Shown here in pieces: positions 17,517 to 26,149 of a stretch of 64,000 nt of DNA. A model generated the notes under the pieces. It did no database searches, was not told the origin of the DNA, and was given only the letters and a program-made list of their open reading frames with translations. Source of the DNA: a bacterium (GTDB lineage Bacteria > Vulcanimicrobiota > Xenobia > Xenobiales > JADMJV01). The stretch spans positions 4,200 through 68,199 of the forward strand of contig JADMJV010000012.1 of assembly GCA_018780265.1 (NCBI GenBank). The letters are read 5' to 3'. The first letter of the stretch is position 1. Each line of letters begins with the position of its first letter. The position numbers were made by a program, and so were the translations under genes.

Positions 17517-18931
17517 CGGGGAGTTCCTCGGTATCCGTATCCCCTCCAGTAGCTGTAGAGTCGCAGTCGCTCTCCCCCTCGGTTCACTACCAGTTCGTAG
17601 GGTCCGTCGACGCGCTCGAAAGTGTTTTTCAGTAAGGCCAGGTCGGGCTGATACTGAGGGTGCCATTGACCGTTGGCTTTAACCCGACTGTAACTTACGA
17701 TTACGGCATCCCAGCCCACAAACCGGTAAGGTGGCGTCCAGTAGTCAAAGGCCAGCGCCCGCATTCCCAACGCATTCACAGATACCACCTGGTCCAGGGG
17801 GACCCCGGCGTAGGCCAATTGGCTGGCCGCCTGGTAGCCGTAGCCCAGGAAAAAAGTCTGGTCGGGTCTGCTCATGTTTTTTTGAATGCGCCGCGCCTCA
17901 GCCGTCATAGGGGCCCACTGATTGATGTCGTCGCCGCGATTGGCTACCCCCATGGGGCTAACCAGGGCATAGAAGGGAAGCAGCGAGAATATGGCCGAGG
18001 GGTAGACCAACAACCAGCGCCAGCTGGCGCCCTGGATCCAGGGTGCCAGCAGTAGCAGAAAGCCCAGGTAGCCGGGCAGGGGCCAGTTGATGTTGACCAG
18101 GCGTTGGCTGCTCACCCACAGCATCAGAGCCAGAAAGGGAAGCGTCCAGCATAGGCCGATCACGGCGGAAGTGTGCCGTCGTCGTCCCGCCGAGTAGAGC
18201 ACCACGGGCCCGGCCAGGTAGAGTAGGGGGCCCAGCATGACGGCCGGGTAGATCAACGAGGCCATTTTTTGGGTCTCGCCCGTCGATTCTTGAAAGCGCT
18301 CCGAGCCCTGAAAGCGGAAGGAAGCGAAGTCGTGGGTAAAGTTCCAGTAGACCACGGGCGAAAAAAGCGCCAGGGCGACCAGGGCTCCCGCCCACATCGA
18401 CGGCCCCAGCCACAGTGATCGTGGCTTGCGCAGAGCCCAGCAGGCCAGGAAGGCCCCTACCGGGATGAGCACCGCCGGATACTTTGAGTCCATTCCCAGT
18501 CCGGTGGCCAGTCCGATAATCCACCACCATTGGGGTCGTTCCTCAAGGATCAATCGCACCGACGCCCACATTCCCAAGGTCCAAAAAAACATGAGTGGAG
18601 CGTCGGGAAGAATCACCATAGAATACCAGTGAAAGGCCGGCAGCAACGATTGCAGAATCAGGCCGGTGCGGGCCACCTGATCGTCCCAAAGGCGGCGTAA
18701 AGTATCAAAAATCAACCATCCCGAGGCGGCAAAGAGCAAGATGGCCGGCAGTCGCACAAATAGCGGGTGATGCCCTAGAGGGCTAAAGAGGGCGATCAGC
18801 CAGGCTACCATGGGAGGATGGTCAAAATAGCTCAGGGCCAGATGTTGCGAATAACACCAATAATAGGCTTCTTCAACTTTCAAGTCGGTATTGGCGGCCA
18901 GGAGGCACCGCAACAGACCCGTTACCGTCAA
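17513..18931 (-). CDS. GT39/PMT-type membrane glycosyltransferase
   Basis: A 472-residue polytopic membrane protein. The early periplasmic loop has EEAYYWCYSQHLALSYFDHPPM, which fits the DE..Y...A..L..GY.DHPP.. pattern of the ArnT/PMT superfamily with its acidic catalytic residue. About ten further hydrophobic segments follow, then a soluble C-terminal stretch with 'YRFVGWDAVIVSY'. It would transfer a sugar from a polyprenyl phosphate to a lipid or protein. The start is unclear: TTG at 18931 is the only standard candidate in reach. Stop codons of this gene and the LTA-synthase-like gene overlap (17513-17516), a face-to-face arrangement that may reflect a shared envelope role, but this is inference. 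Confidence 0.85.
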   Translation of the reverse strand: MTVTGLLRCLLAANTDLKVEEAYYWCYSQHLALSYFDHPPMVAWLIALFSPLGHHPLFVRLPAILLFAASGWLIFDTLRRLWDDQVARTGLILQSLLPAFHWYSMVILPDAPLMFFWTLGMWASVRLILEERPQWWWIIGLATGLGMDSKYPAVLIPVGAFLACWALRKPRSLWLGPSMWAGALVALALFSPVVYWNFTHDFASFRFQGSERFQESTGETQKMASLIYPAVMLGPLLYLAGPVVLYSAGRRRHTSAVIGLCWTLPFLALMLWVSSQRLVNINWPLPGYLGFLLLLAPWIQGASWRWLLVYPSAIFSLLPFYALVSPMGVANRGDDINQWAPMTAEARRIQKNMSRPDQTFFLGYGYQAASQLAYAGVPLDQVVSVNALGMRALAFDYWTPPYRFVGWDAVIVSYSRVKANGQWHPQYQPDLALLKNTFERVDGPYELVVNRGGERLRLYSYWRGYGYRGTPR

Positions 18932-18963
18932 GAAAACCAGGGCCCAACGGGTTGAGGACTTGT

Positions 18964-19542
18964 CTATTCCGGAAATTCGTCGAACTCCTCGTCGTCAGGG
19001 GCAAACTCGGAGCCATCCCAACACTCGGCCGTGACCGAAGCCTCCACCTCGACAGGGCGCTCGTAGCGTACCCAGGTCATTTCGACCCCCAACTCTTCTT
19101 CCCAATAATCCTGACTGGCCACCAGTTCGTAGCCCAGCCCCGCAAAAAAACGGTGCTGTCCCAAGAATGTGTCTCGCGTGTCTGGCAAAAGAGAGCTTTC
19201 AATGGCCAGATGGCTCAGGCCGCTATCTTCGATCTGGGCGATCAGATTGCGAAACAGCCTTTGCAGGTCGCCTATCGAACCGGTGGCGATGGCCACGTCG
19301 TCAATCAAGACGACCGACTCTAGCAGTCCGTCAATTCGTGACTCCTCCAGCCAGGCCAGTAGGTATCCACAAAGTTGGCCATTCTCCAACAAACCCGAAG
19401 AGAAGTTGCCGCCCTCTTCTTCGGCTGTCGCCAGAGATTGGGCGATCTCGTCTACATCCAGGTGCATTTCTTCGGGATAGTAGCCAGCAGCCAGGGCTAC
19501 GATCAGCTCGGCGTCCTGAGGCTCCAAGGCCTGCAACGTCAT
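18964..19542 (-). CDS. GNAT-like acetyltransferase, divergent
   Basis: A 192-residue soluble protein. 'NGQLCGYLLAWLE' followed by a strand 'ESVVLIDDVAIATG' and 'LFRNLIAQI', then 'FFAGLGYELVASQDYW' follows the strand-helix order of a GNAT fold, including the late beta-bulge region. The acetyl-CoA loop (Q/RxxGxG/A) is replaced by ATGSIGDLQRL. The last 20 residues are very acidic. Substrate unknown. It overlaps the upstream coiled-coil gene by 4 bases (ATGA). Confidence 0.65.
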   Translation of the reverse strand: MTLQALEPQDAELIVALAAGYYPEEMHLDVDEIAQSLATAEEEGGNFSSGLLENGQLCGYLLAWLEESRIDGLLESVVLIDDVAIATGSIGDLQRLFRNLIAQIEDSGLSHLAIESSLLPDTRDTFLGQHRFFAGLGYELVASQDYWEEELGVEMTWVRYERPVEVEASVTAECWDGSEFAPDDEEFDEFPE

Positions 19543-20171
19543 TCTTGGGCCAGGGCGGCGCTCAGCCCAATTTGAGCTTTCTGGACGGCCTCTAAAGCCA
19601 GGCGCAATGGCTCTTTGTTGCCGTCTTGCAGGTGAGCGTGAATGTGGTCTAACCCTTCGGCCAGTGCTTCCAGCGCTTCGGGGATGGTGGGAGCCGGTTC
19701 GTAGGTGGAAAGCCCGAAAATATCGGGATTGTCCACCATGGTAACGGCTTCTTCCAGGCGCAGCAGACTCTTTTCCAGTCTCGACTCAAAGAGAGCCAGA
19801 TTTGGCAAACGGGCTTCACACTCTTGAAAGGAGGCTGCCGCGAAAAAGCTCTGCTTGATCTGGGCCAAGGCTTCTTGCAGTTCTTCCTGCACCTCAGCCA
19901 GGACCAACTCAGCCTGCTGCACCACCTGGCCTGCTTCGCTGTCGACGGGAATGTCCTCGGGGAGATTGTCTTGTGTGAGCGCCAATGCTCGGGAGATGTG
20001 GCTGCTTACCTGATCGATCGAGTCTCCGATGGCGCCCTTCAGGTGGGAGTACATCTCTTCCAATTTGCCTGGGCTGGCCGGGATCTGGCGCTCCATGAGG
20101 CGGCGTGCGGTGCTGCGCAGGATTTCCAGGGGCTGATGCAGTTCGATCTGTTCTTCCTCGTCGTCGCTCAT
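19539..20171 (-). CDS. Acidic helical protein of unknown function
   Basis: A 210-residue protein, acidic and almost wholly helical by composition (Glu, Gln, Leu, Ala), with no signal peptide or recognisable domain. The start MSDDEEEQIEL at 20171 is chosen over an upstream frame extension rich in Arg and Pro. Its stop overlaps the start of the GNAT-like gene (ATGA), so both are made together; the acidic protein could be its substrate or partner, which is only a guess. Confidence 0.7.
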   Translation of the reverse strand: MSDDEEEQIELHQPLEILRSTARRLMERQIPASPGKLEEMYSHLKGAIGDSIDQVSSHISRALALTQDNLPEDIPVDSEAGQVVQQAELVLAEVQEELQEALAQIKQSFFAAASFQECEARLPNLALFESRLEKSLLRLEEAVTMVDNPDIFGLSTYEPAPTIPEALEALAEGLDHIHAHLQDGNKEPLRLALEAVQKAQIGLSAALAQE

Positions 20172-20390
20172 AAGGTCAACTCTTCGGCTGGGCGCGGGCG
20201 GATCCTTGGCGAGCGACACGCTCGCGAGGAAGCGTCGCGGAAATCGTTCCTGAAATTTGCGGGGGCCTGACGGCAAATGGTAACAATTCGTTAACCTGGT
20301 TCACGGTCTGTCTGCATTTGCTTTGGTAAAATCTGCCTTCCAGGCCTCACAATGAGATTGACCAAGCAACCACTCACGGAGGTTCATCCT

Positions 20391-20900
20391 ATGGCCATCA
20401 ACCCTATCGGCGCCGGCGGTCCCCCTCAGGGGCCCAGCAAGCTGCAGAAAGTTCAGCAACAAGTTTCGAGCCTGAAAAAGGAAGACAAGGCCGAACTGAA
20501 GCAGCAGTTGGAGCAAGAGATTAAGGGGGGGCAGGCCAAGCCCCAGCAAGCCCAAGAAGGCAAAGAGGACCTGCAAAAGGTTCAGCAAGATGTGGCCGGT
20601 CTGAAAAAAGCAGAGAAAGTTCAGGTCAAGAATCAACTCGACCAGGAAGACAAAGCTGAGACCAGCCCGGAAGCCCGGCAGCAACAGCCGTGTGGGGGGG
20701 GCGAAGGCGGCGGTGATGGCGCCAGCAAAATCGGCGACATGATAGGCAACATCACCAACAGCATCGGTGACATGGCCAAGAAAGGCGGCGGCTCCGGTTC
20801 GGCTGACAAAGTCGCTCCAGCGGCCAAGTCTGCCCCTGCGGCCAAGTCGGCTCCCGCGGCCAAGTCCGCCCCCGCCCCCAAAGCTACGGCTGCCAGATAG
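20391..20900 (+). CDS. Lys/Gln-rich coiled-coil protein with Gly-rich and APAAKS tail
   Basis: A 169-residue low-complexity protein. Residues 20-85 contain two related blocks of the form 'LQKVQQQVSSLKKEDKAELK' and 'LQKVQQDVAGLKKAEKVQVK', so an internal duplication of about 48 residues. Then a Cys-Gly-rich turn, a short amphipathic 'IGDMIGNITNSIGDM' and a tail of four APAAKS-like hexads. No signal peptide. The ATG at 20391 has GGAGG 8 bases upstream; the longer frame to 20352 does not. Function unknown; the Ala-Pro-Lys tail resembles histone-like or linker tails but that is only composition. Confidence 0.75.
   Translation: MAINPIGAGGPPQGPSKLQKVQQQVSSLKKEDKAELKQQLEQEIKGGQAKPQQAQEGKEDLQKVQQDVAGLKKAEKVQVKNQLDQEDKAETSPEARQQQPCGGGEGGGDGASKIGDMIGNITNSIGDMAKKGGGSGSADKVAPAAKSAPAAKSAPAAKSAPAPKATAAR
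20814..20885 (+). repeat. Four 18-bp repeats coding for APAAKS
   Basis: Four tandem 18-bp units (GCN CCN GCG GCC AAG TCN) at the 3' end of the preceding gene. The first three code for exactly APAAKS; the fourth reads APAPKA. Such short direct repeats change copy number easily. Confidence 0.8.
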
Positions 20901-20973
20901 ATAACCTTGCGACGCCACGCCCATGGACCCTCGTTGGGCTTTATTCTGTGCCTTTCAGGATGAAGTATAGACC

Positions 20974-21564
20974 TCAGTTTTGACAGCGGGAACTGGTCAC
21001 CAGTAGCAGCGGAGCACTGCCGCGAAATTCGGCCAGGTAGCGCGAGGCTTTGTGCTCCAGGCTGACATCAAATTGGATGGTCGATCCCTCTTTCAACTCC
21101 CCCGCCAGACGGGAAAATTCAATCTTCCACTGGTTCACCTGATCGGGATAGTCGAGCATGGCCCCGGTGATGCCAAAGCTACTCGGGCTGCTACAGCGCC
21201 CCACGTTGAAGACGTGAACGCTCTTCGGCCGCAGCGGTGGCTCGGTCCGCAAGCCCAGTTCCAGAACCGCGTAAGGGAAGACCTCGCCGGTGCCCCGAGC
21301 ATTGACGGCGATCTCCCCGGCAAAGGCCGCTTTCTCTTCTGACGACAAAGGGTTGCGGAAAAAATAGAGGGCCAGCACGGGCAGGTCCAAAGGTCCGTCA
21401 ATCTGACTCTTCTCGACCAAATTTGGAGAAAAAAGCGCCACCGCGTCGTGATAGAGCTGGGTGGTCTTCTTCATCTTGATGTGCGCGAACTCGACCGCCG
21501 CAAAGGCCCCCGAAAGACCGGCGGCAGCCAGCAGCCAACCGAGCATAAAGATGGTTATCTTCAT
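20974..21564 (-). CDS. Secreted protein of unknown function
   Basis: A 196-residue protein with an N-terminal signal peptide or anchor (MKITIFMLGWLLAAAGLSGAFA). The mature part has no motif I know. Features are an even number of cysteines (one in a GRCSSPSS turn, one near the C-terminus) and several beta-strand-like stretches. The ATG at 21564 follows directly after a TTG. It is divergent from the large lipoprotein gene, with a 153-base spacer. Confidence 0.7.
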   Translation of the reverse strand: MKITIFMLGWLLAAAGLSGAFAAVEFAHIKMKKTTQLYHDAVALFSPNLVEKSQIDGPLDLPVLALYFFRNPLSSEEKAAFAGEIAVNARGTGEVFPYAVLELGLRTEPPLRPKSVHVFNVGRCSSPSSFGITGAMLDYPDQVNQWKIEFSRLAGELKEGSTIQFDVSLEHKASRYLAEFRGSAPLLLVTSSRCQN

Positions 21565-21655
21565 CAAAACTCGTTCTGCAAAGTTCCGACAAACCCCCTC
21601 TAGTAAGCCGCCCGACGGCTACAAACGAGAAGTGTAGGGCTCGTGGAAGGAATCA

Positions 21656-21693
21656 TTTTATCTTTATGCAAATATCTTCACGTAGAGATAAAA
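21656..21693 (+). promoter_or_regulatory. AT-rich inverted repeat in the leader of the lipoprotein gene
   Basis: A perfect 8-bp inverted repeat TTTTATCT / AGATAAAA with a 22-base spacer, in a stretch much richer in A+T than its surroundings, just before the probable TTG start at 21718. It may be a protein-binding site or a leader stem-loop. No known riboswitch pattern was recognised. Confidence 0.3.
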
Positions 21694-21717
21694 CTTTTCC
21701 GCGAGAGGAACAACAAC

Positions 21718-24336
21718 TTGACTCAAAAGCCCCAACGACATTTTTCCCTTTGGCAGCGAAGCCTGGCGACCCTTTTGCTGGTCTGCTTCATAACCATGGT
21801 GACAGGTTGCGGTAGCGCACCCAACACCTCGCCTCTATCGGGAGGGGGCAGCGGCGGTCCATCGGGTCCGACCAGCGGCTTTTTCCTGGGACGTGTGCTG
21901 CTAGAAGACTTTGTAGGCAATGCCGAGGTGAACATCACCGACCTGAATGGCAACCTGCTCTACCAACTCAAGACCAACAATGCCGGTCTTTTCCACGCCG
22001 AAGGAGAGCTGCCCAAAGACTTTACCGTCACGGCCACCCGTCCGGGCGACAATATGGTGGTGCGCCGAGAAGTCCGCGGGGGCTACGACGGCCTGACCAT
22101 GTACATCAACCCTCTGTCCACCCTCACCTCCCTCTATATGCAAGACCATGGGGCCGACCTGGCCACCGCCCAGAGAGCCGTGGCCGACTATTTCTTCCTC
22201 CCGCGGGGCTACAGTTTCGATTGGGTCACCAACGCCCAGGCATCCCCCTTCTCTCCCTCCAGATTTTATCAACTGGCCCAGCAGAACGGAGGAAACCGCG
22301 CCTTTTATCTGAGTACGGCCGCCAAAATCGGTTCCCAACCAGGCACGATAGTTCTGGCCGAGGTGGCCAGCAGCACCGCCCAGGATCTGGTCAAGACCAT
22401 TGCCGGGGACGTGTTGGGAGATACGGTCAGCCTGGTGGACGCCGGCATTTTTGGGGCGATCACTCAGGCTCTGGGCCTCAATCTGGGCACTACCGGAGCC
22501 CTCAAGGCAATCTCGGAACAACTCGACCAGGTGCTGGAAGACATCAGCCAGATCGAACAGACGCTTTCGCTCAACAACGTCAACGCGACTTACAATGCTG
22601 ATCGCAACGCGATCAATCCCGATCTGAACAACATCAAGGACACCAATTCGACCATCGTCGATACCGTCAACGGGCTCAATTCTGTGTCGTCGTTGACAAC
22701 CACCATCACCTCTCTGGTGATCACTAACAACGTGGCCAATATCAGCGACTACCTGCTGGGCCGAAACAACGTGGACAATATCATCTTCACCTACGCGCAG
22801 GTTCAAAGCGCCACCATGGGCATCTCGGCCACCGACTATGGCAAGTTTCAAGGCTATCCAGTTCGCTTCAACAGCCTGACCAGCAAACTCCAGCAGCAGC
22901 TCAAGAGCTACTTGGAAACGCTGGCTCTGGCGGCCAATCTCTACGCCGAGATCGCCCACGTCCAAATTCCCATCGCTCCGGGCTTGCGCAACGCCGCACA
23001 GCAACTCGACGGCCTTAGCGCCACCGCCATCCAGGCGGGCGCGCAGGTCCCCGGCCAGTTTAGCAGCGATCAGGTCTTGTGCGACCTGGAGAACGGCCTG
23101 ATGTGGTATTCCTCGTTCCTGCCTCAGTCCAACTATTACACGGCCCAAAATACGGCCAAGAACTTTCAGGAAGGCGGCTTCACTGACTGGCGCCTGGCCA
23201 GTCGCTCCGAAATGGAGAACTTCATTCAAAGCCGCATCGGCGCCACCGTCACCGACCAGGATAGCGACTCCCAGTGGGAGAGCGCTTTTGACTTGTTCGG
23301 CTTCAATCTCACCAACTACGGTCAACAAACCTTTACGGGCACCGTCTTTCGCAACAACACGGATAAGCAGGGCCAGTCCTTCTATGACTTTTCCACCAAC
23401 TCAGGCGTCCAAAGCGGCGACACGTACCAGTGGCAGGGTGTCTCCAGCAACCCCGCCACAGCCACCTACGGATCTGAAAGTACCTCAGACAACCAGAGCA
23501 CCTTTATTCTGGTGCGCACTTACGCCGGCACCAGCGAAGCCGAGGGCGTAGGCAATCCCTTTGCCTATGGCCAACTCGGCAGCAGCGAACTGACCATGAC
23601 TGCCACTGGGAATCAGTTGAAGGCCGAGGCAGCCCTGGACGCCAAAGGGGTAACCACTCCCCTGCTGGACGTGACTTCTCGCTGCTTCTGGACCAGTTCC
23701 AACAACAGCATGGCCACCGTCTCGTCGTTCATCGGCAACGACCTGGAGACGGGCAGCCTGACCAACATCCCGGCCAATCCCCCCGGGACTTACGCGGGGC
23801 CAGGACCGATCGGTTCGGTGACATGGCACCCACCCCTGGACGGCAGCGCGCCCACCTCCGTCACTTTCACGGGCACTTTCTGGGCCGGAGCCAAAGGCGG
23901 AAGCAGTGGCAATGCCCCGTTGGGCCTGTCTTCCATCGACGGAACCATCACTCTCAACCCGCCCACCGGACTGGTGGCCGTCCCCACCAGCAACCAGATC
24001 CTCCCCTACAACCAACTGGTCGACCTGTCGACCACTCCATCCACCGGCGTGTCGATGATGTTTTACGCCACCACCTTTTACCAGGACGGGCAACTCTTCG
24101 CCCCCGCCGTGGACGGTACGGGAGATATCGTTTTTACGCTGCTGGACAGCCAGAACAACGTCATCAACGGCCAGGCTCAGGGTGGCGGATTCATCACCCA
24201 GGCCCCCAACGAACTCATTCTCTACCCCGCTCTAGCGGCCGGTAACTACACCGTTAGAGCGACCTATAAGAATCCCGCCGGCAACACCATGACCGGCACT
24301 GCCCCCCTGAGAATCAACAACATTGTAGCTCAGTAA
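21718..24336 (+). CDS. Large lipoprotein with DUF1566 (Lcl-C-like) domain
   Basis: A protein of about 872 residues. A lipoprotein signal (LATLLLVCFITMVTGCGS) is followed by a Ser/Gly/Pro linker and a carboxypeptidase-regulatory-like beta domain (FLGRVLLEDFVGNAEVNITD). A long region rich in Asn, Thr and Ile with helical character comes next. Around residues 440-500 a 'CDLENGLMWYSS' and 'GGFTDWRLASRSEMENFI' pair marks a DUF1566-type domain. The C-terminal part is beta-rich, Ig-like. It is surface-exposed or periplasmic; role unknown. The frame is open from 21643, but residues there are charged and would push the signal peptide inward. TTG at 21718 has GAGAGG at a suitable distance. A strong terminator follows. 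Confidence 0.8.
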   Translation: MTQKPQRHFSLWQRSLATLLLVCFITMVTGCGSAPNTSPLSGGGSGGPSGPTSGFFLGRVLLEDFVGNAEVNITDLNGNLLYQLKTNNAGLFHAEGELPKDFTVTATRPGDNMVVRREVRGGYDGLTMYINPLSTLTSLYMQDHGADLATAQRAVADYFFLPRGYSFDWVTNAQASPFSPSRFYQLAQQNGGNRAFYLSTAAKIGSQPGTIVLAEVASSTAQDLVKTIAGDVLGDTVSLVDAGIFGAITQALGLNLGTTGALKAISEQLDQVLEDISQIEQTLSLNNVNATYNADRNAINPDLNNIKDTNSTIVDTVNGLNSVSSLTTTITSLVITNNVANISDYLLGRNNVDNIIFTYAQVQSATMGISATDYGKFQGYPVRFNSLTSKLQQQLKSYLETLALAANLYAEIAHVQIPIAPGLRNAAQQLDGLSATAIQAGAQVPGQFSSDQVLCDLENGLMWYSSFLPQSNYYTAQNTAKNFQEGGFTDWRLASRSEMENFIQSRIGATVTDQDSDSQWESAFDLFGFNLTNYGQQTFTGTVFRNNTDKQGQSFYDFSTNSGVQSGDTYQWQGVSSNPATATYGSESTSDNQSTFILVRTYAGTSEAEGVGNPFAYGQLGSSELTMTATGNQLKAEAALDAKGVTTPLLDVTSRCFWTSSNNSMATVSSFIGNDLETGSLTNIPANPPGTYAGPGPIGSVTWHPPLDGSAPTSVTFTGTFWAGAKGGSSGNAPLGLSSIDGTITLNPPTGLVAVPTSNQILPYNQLVDLSTTPSTGVSMMFYATTFYQDGQLFAPAVDGTGDIVFTLLDSQNNVINGQAQGGGFITQAPNELILYPALAAGNYTVRATYKNPAGNTMTGTAPLRINNIVAQ

Positions 24337-24353
24337 ACCCTGCCAAGCCAGGC

Positions 24354-24392
24354 AATGGGACCGGCCACCTGGCCGGTCCCATTGTGTTTTTT
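24354..24392 (+). terminator. Rho-independent terminator
   Basis: A perfect 14-bp inverted repeat AATGGGACCGGCCA / TGGCCGGTCCCATT separated by 2 bases, followed after GTG by six T. It starts 18 bases after the lipoprotein stop codon and should end that transcript. Confidence 0.92.
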
Positions 24393-24401
24393 CAGCGAAT
24401 C

Positions 24402-24509
24402 TCAGTGCCCATGCATCTCGATCTGGCGGACTTTGCCCTGGTGGCAGTCCACTCGGAGACCGTCCCAGATGAAGGGTAGGTAAACGCGGCACCCGGTCGC
24501 ACATCGAGG
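24402..24509 (-). pseudogene. C-terminal gene fragment, unknown protein
   Basis: A short minus-strand frame of 35 codons ending at TGA (24402-24404) reads like the end of a real protein (CRVYLPFIWDGLRVDCHQ), closed upstream by an in-frame stop. It has no start codon of its own. Probably the surviving 3' end of a deleted gene; the family is unknown. Confidence 0.35.
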
Positions 24510-24586
24510 TCATCGCTGCCCGCTAATAGAGGAAACTGCGAATTGACAAACCAGATCCGATCTGGTCTAGTTGAGCAGTCGTGATC

Positions 24587-24753
24587 ATGAGAAACATCTC
24601 CGAAGCCAAGGCGGAGCTTTCTGCCCTGATTGAAGCGGTAAAGGAAGTGTTAATCGGCAAAGCCGTTGTACCCGTAGCCAGGCTTGTTCGATATAGCGGC
24701 GCACCAGGCCGCGGAGGCCGGGTGCTTTGAAGGGCCTGTCCAACCGCTGGTGA
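24587..24753 (+). pseudogene. Phd/YefM-type antitoxin relic
   Basis: The frame from ATG 24587 reads MRNISEAKAELSALIEAVKE, then VLIGKAVVPVARLVRYSG: the DNA-binding half of a Phd/YefM antitoxin. It lacks two or three residues of the usual 'eGeeV' turn and stops at 24730. After a frame change the expected C-terminal-like PRRPGALKGLSN is found, ending at 24753. No PIN/VapC or other toxin gene follows. The antitoxin has thus decayed by small indels and lost its toxin. Confidence 0.65.
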
Positions 24754-24865
24754 GTTTTTCCACCCCTCGCCCAACGCGCCCGCGGCGTCACCAGACTTGA
24801 GGAGCTCCGTTGAGGATACCTCACCAAACTAGTGCTCCGTCATCAAACGGAGTTGAAATTATCGG

Positions 24866-25297
24866 TCAGGGCAGGAGAATTTGCTCCTGAATGTTGTCCG
24901 TGCTCAGCTCGCCGAAGGTGCTTTTGCCTTTCATTTCGTGCTCGACCAGGCCAGGAATGCAAGTTTTGACAGAGAATTCGCCGCCGGATCGGCCAGATGG
25001 CCCAAAATGCACTTCCTGGCGGGGCCTCTGCGCTTCGCCCAGCAGGAAGACTCGGCCGGATGGGTCGGCGGATTTCCAGCCTGTACCAAAGGTTTCTGGG
25101 GTAGCCTTGGTGTTGCCGAGCAGCCGGGGATCGTTCAATGTCTGAATGAACTGGTCGCGGATTTCGGCCGGTGCCAACTGGCTGAGCCGGTCCCAGACGT
25201 CATGCTCGAGGGCGCCGTCGCATACCAGCAGGCGCTGTTTTCCGCTCCAATCGTAGCTCTGGACTCTGCTGTCATAGCTGTTCACGTTGAATTGCAT
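24866..25297 (-). CDS. Hypothetical protein, 143 residues
   Basis: A soluble protein starting MQFNVNSYDSRVQSYD with a strong ribosome site (AAGGAG) before the ATG at 25297. It contains 'DQFIQTLNDPRLLGNTKATP' and a Gly/Arg-rich patch near the middle. No motif recognised. It is divergently placed from the small gene at 25403, with a 105-base spacer, and surrounded by gene relics, so it may be mobile cargo. Confidence 0.65.
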   Translation of the reverse strand: MQFNVNSYDSRVQSYDWSGKQRLLVCDGALEHDVWDRLSQLAPAEIRDQFIQTLNDPRLLGNTKATPETFGTGWKSADPSGRVFLLGEAQRPRQEVHFGPSGRSGGEFSVKTCIPGLVEHEMKGKSTFGELSTDNIQEQILLP

Positions 25298-25402
25298 GGC
25301 ACTCTCCTTGAATTGCAAGATAGGGTGACAGGCTGAAAAAATGCTGAAGCGTGTCTTCCCAGCGGTGCCGTCCGTCATGGGAGCTTGTGCGGGGAAGCGC
25401 AG

Positions 25403-25705
25403 ATGCTGCGTGATTGGTATGAAGAACAGAACCATAAGCGTCGACGACGAACTCGACCGTTTGCCAGCGATAAGCCTGAGTTTGTTCTTTCCCAGTATGG
25501 TCTGGCCCTGGGTCGTTCAGGATATAATGACAACGAAAATGCCACGGTTACGGGACCGGTGCTGGATTTCTTGATCGCCCACAGCAGCGGTAGCGACGCT
25601 GCTCAGGAGGCCCAGGCTGCCAAGCGGGCCGGCAAGGCAGGCGATGGGTTGCAGGCGGCCGAGATGCACCGTCAGGTCTTCCAGGACATCGTCGACCGCA
25701 AGTAG
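25403..25705 (+). CDS. Small hypothetical protein, perhaps truncated
   Basis: A 100-residue frame starting MLRDWYEEQNHKRRRR with GGGGAAG upstream of the ATG. The middle part reads like coding DNA (FVLSQYGLALGRSGYND), the C-terminal third is an Ala/Gln/Lys helix. No family recognised. Its position among relics leaves open that it is the tail of a lost larger gene. Confidence 0.45.
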   Translation: MLRDWYEEQNHKRRRRTRPFASDKPEFVLSQYGLALGRSGYNDNENATVTGPVLDFLIAHSSGSDAAQEAQAAKRAGKAGDGLQAAEMHRQVFQDIVDRK

Positions 25706-25708
25706 CGC

Positions 25709-25730
25709 CGCTGCATGCAGCGATATCTTT
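25709..25730 (+). terminator. Possible weak terminator
   Basis: A short hairpin CGCTG-CATG-CAGCG followed by ATATCTTT, 4 bases after the stop of the 100-residue gene. The stem is only 5 bp and the T-run begins late, so termination would be weak. Confidence 0.3.
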
Positions 25731-25869
25731 TTCCAGGCCGAGAAGTCTCTCTCCTTCGCAGCGAGAGGGTGCTGAGGAAGCGGCCGACGTCGCCCCGGAG
25801 GCCCGGTCCTGGCTACAACCCAGGACTTGTCCTACCCTGCAGGGGGGGACAGCGGCACCCCCAATAAAA

Positions 25870-26034
25870 ACTGGCGTCCTCTCATGCCGGCCCGGGATAG
25901 GGACGAGTCACATAATCGCCGGTCTTCAGAAAACGGGGCCTCGCGCAACTGTGCCTTGCGTCGATATTTCGGAATGAAGATCAGTGATACTTGCACTCAC
26001 ACCTGGTGTGACATAAGCATGACGGGTCATCCAT
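25870..26034 (-). pseudogene. IS200/IS605-type TnpA relic
   Basis: From an ATG at 26034 (GGGAG upstream) the minus strand reads ...CHTRCECKYH then a stop. One base further in the next frame it continues IFIPKYRRKAQLRE. Together this is the well-known N-terminus of the IS200/IS605 Y1 transposase ('K..CKYHVVFiPKYRRK'), broken by a single-base deletion. The remaining 40 or so codons no longer match; the HUH motif (HxH) and catalytic Tyr are not visible. The region 25706-26149 holds no intact gene; apart from this relic and the weak hairpin I see nothing in it. Confidence 0.6.
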
Positions 26035-26149
26035 AATGAAAACTCCCTTCTGTAGGCTTCGAACGGTTGACAGAACCCCGCCCGCTGCCTCAAATCCACG
26101 CCTGAGCCCGCCACTCCTCATTCTCTCTCAAGCAGAGTCTGACGGAAGG

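Noticed and set aside
20814..20885. Short tandem repeats as a CRISPR-like array
   Set aside because: Units are only 18 bp, without spacers, and lie in frame in a coding region.
21901..23328. A 475-codon minus-strand frame
   Set aside because: Antisense to the lipoprotein gene, which has signal peptide, DUF1566-type motif, and terminator in the right place.
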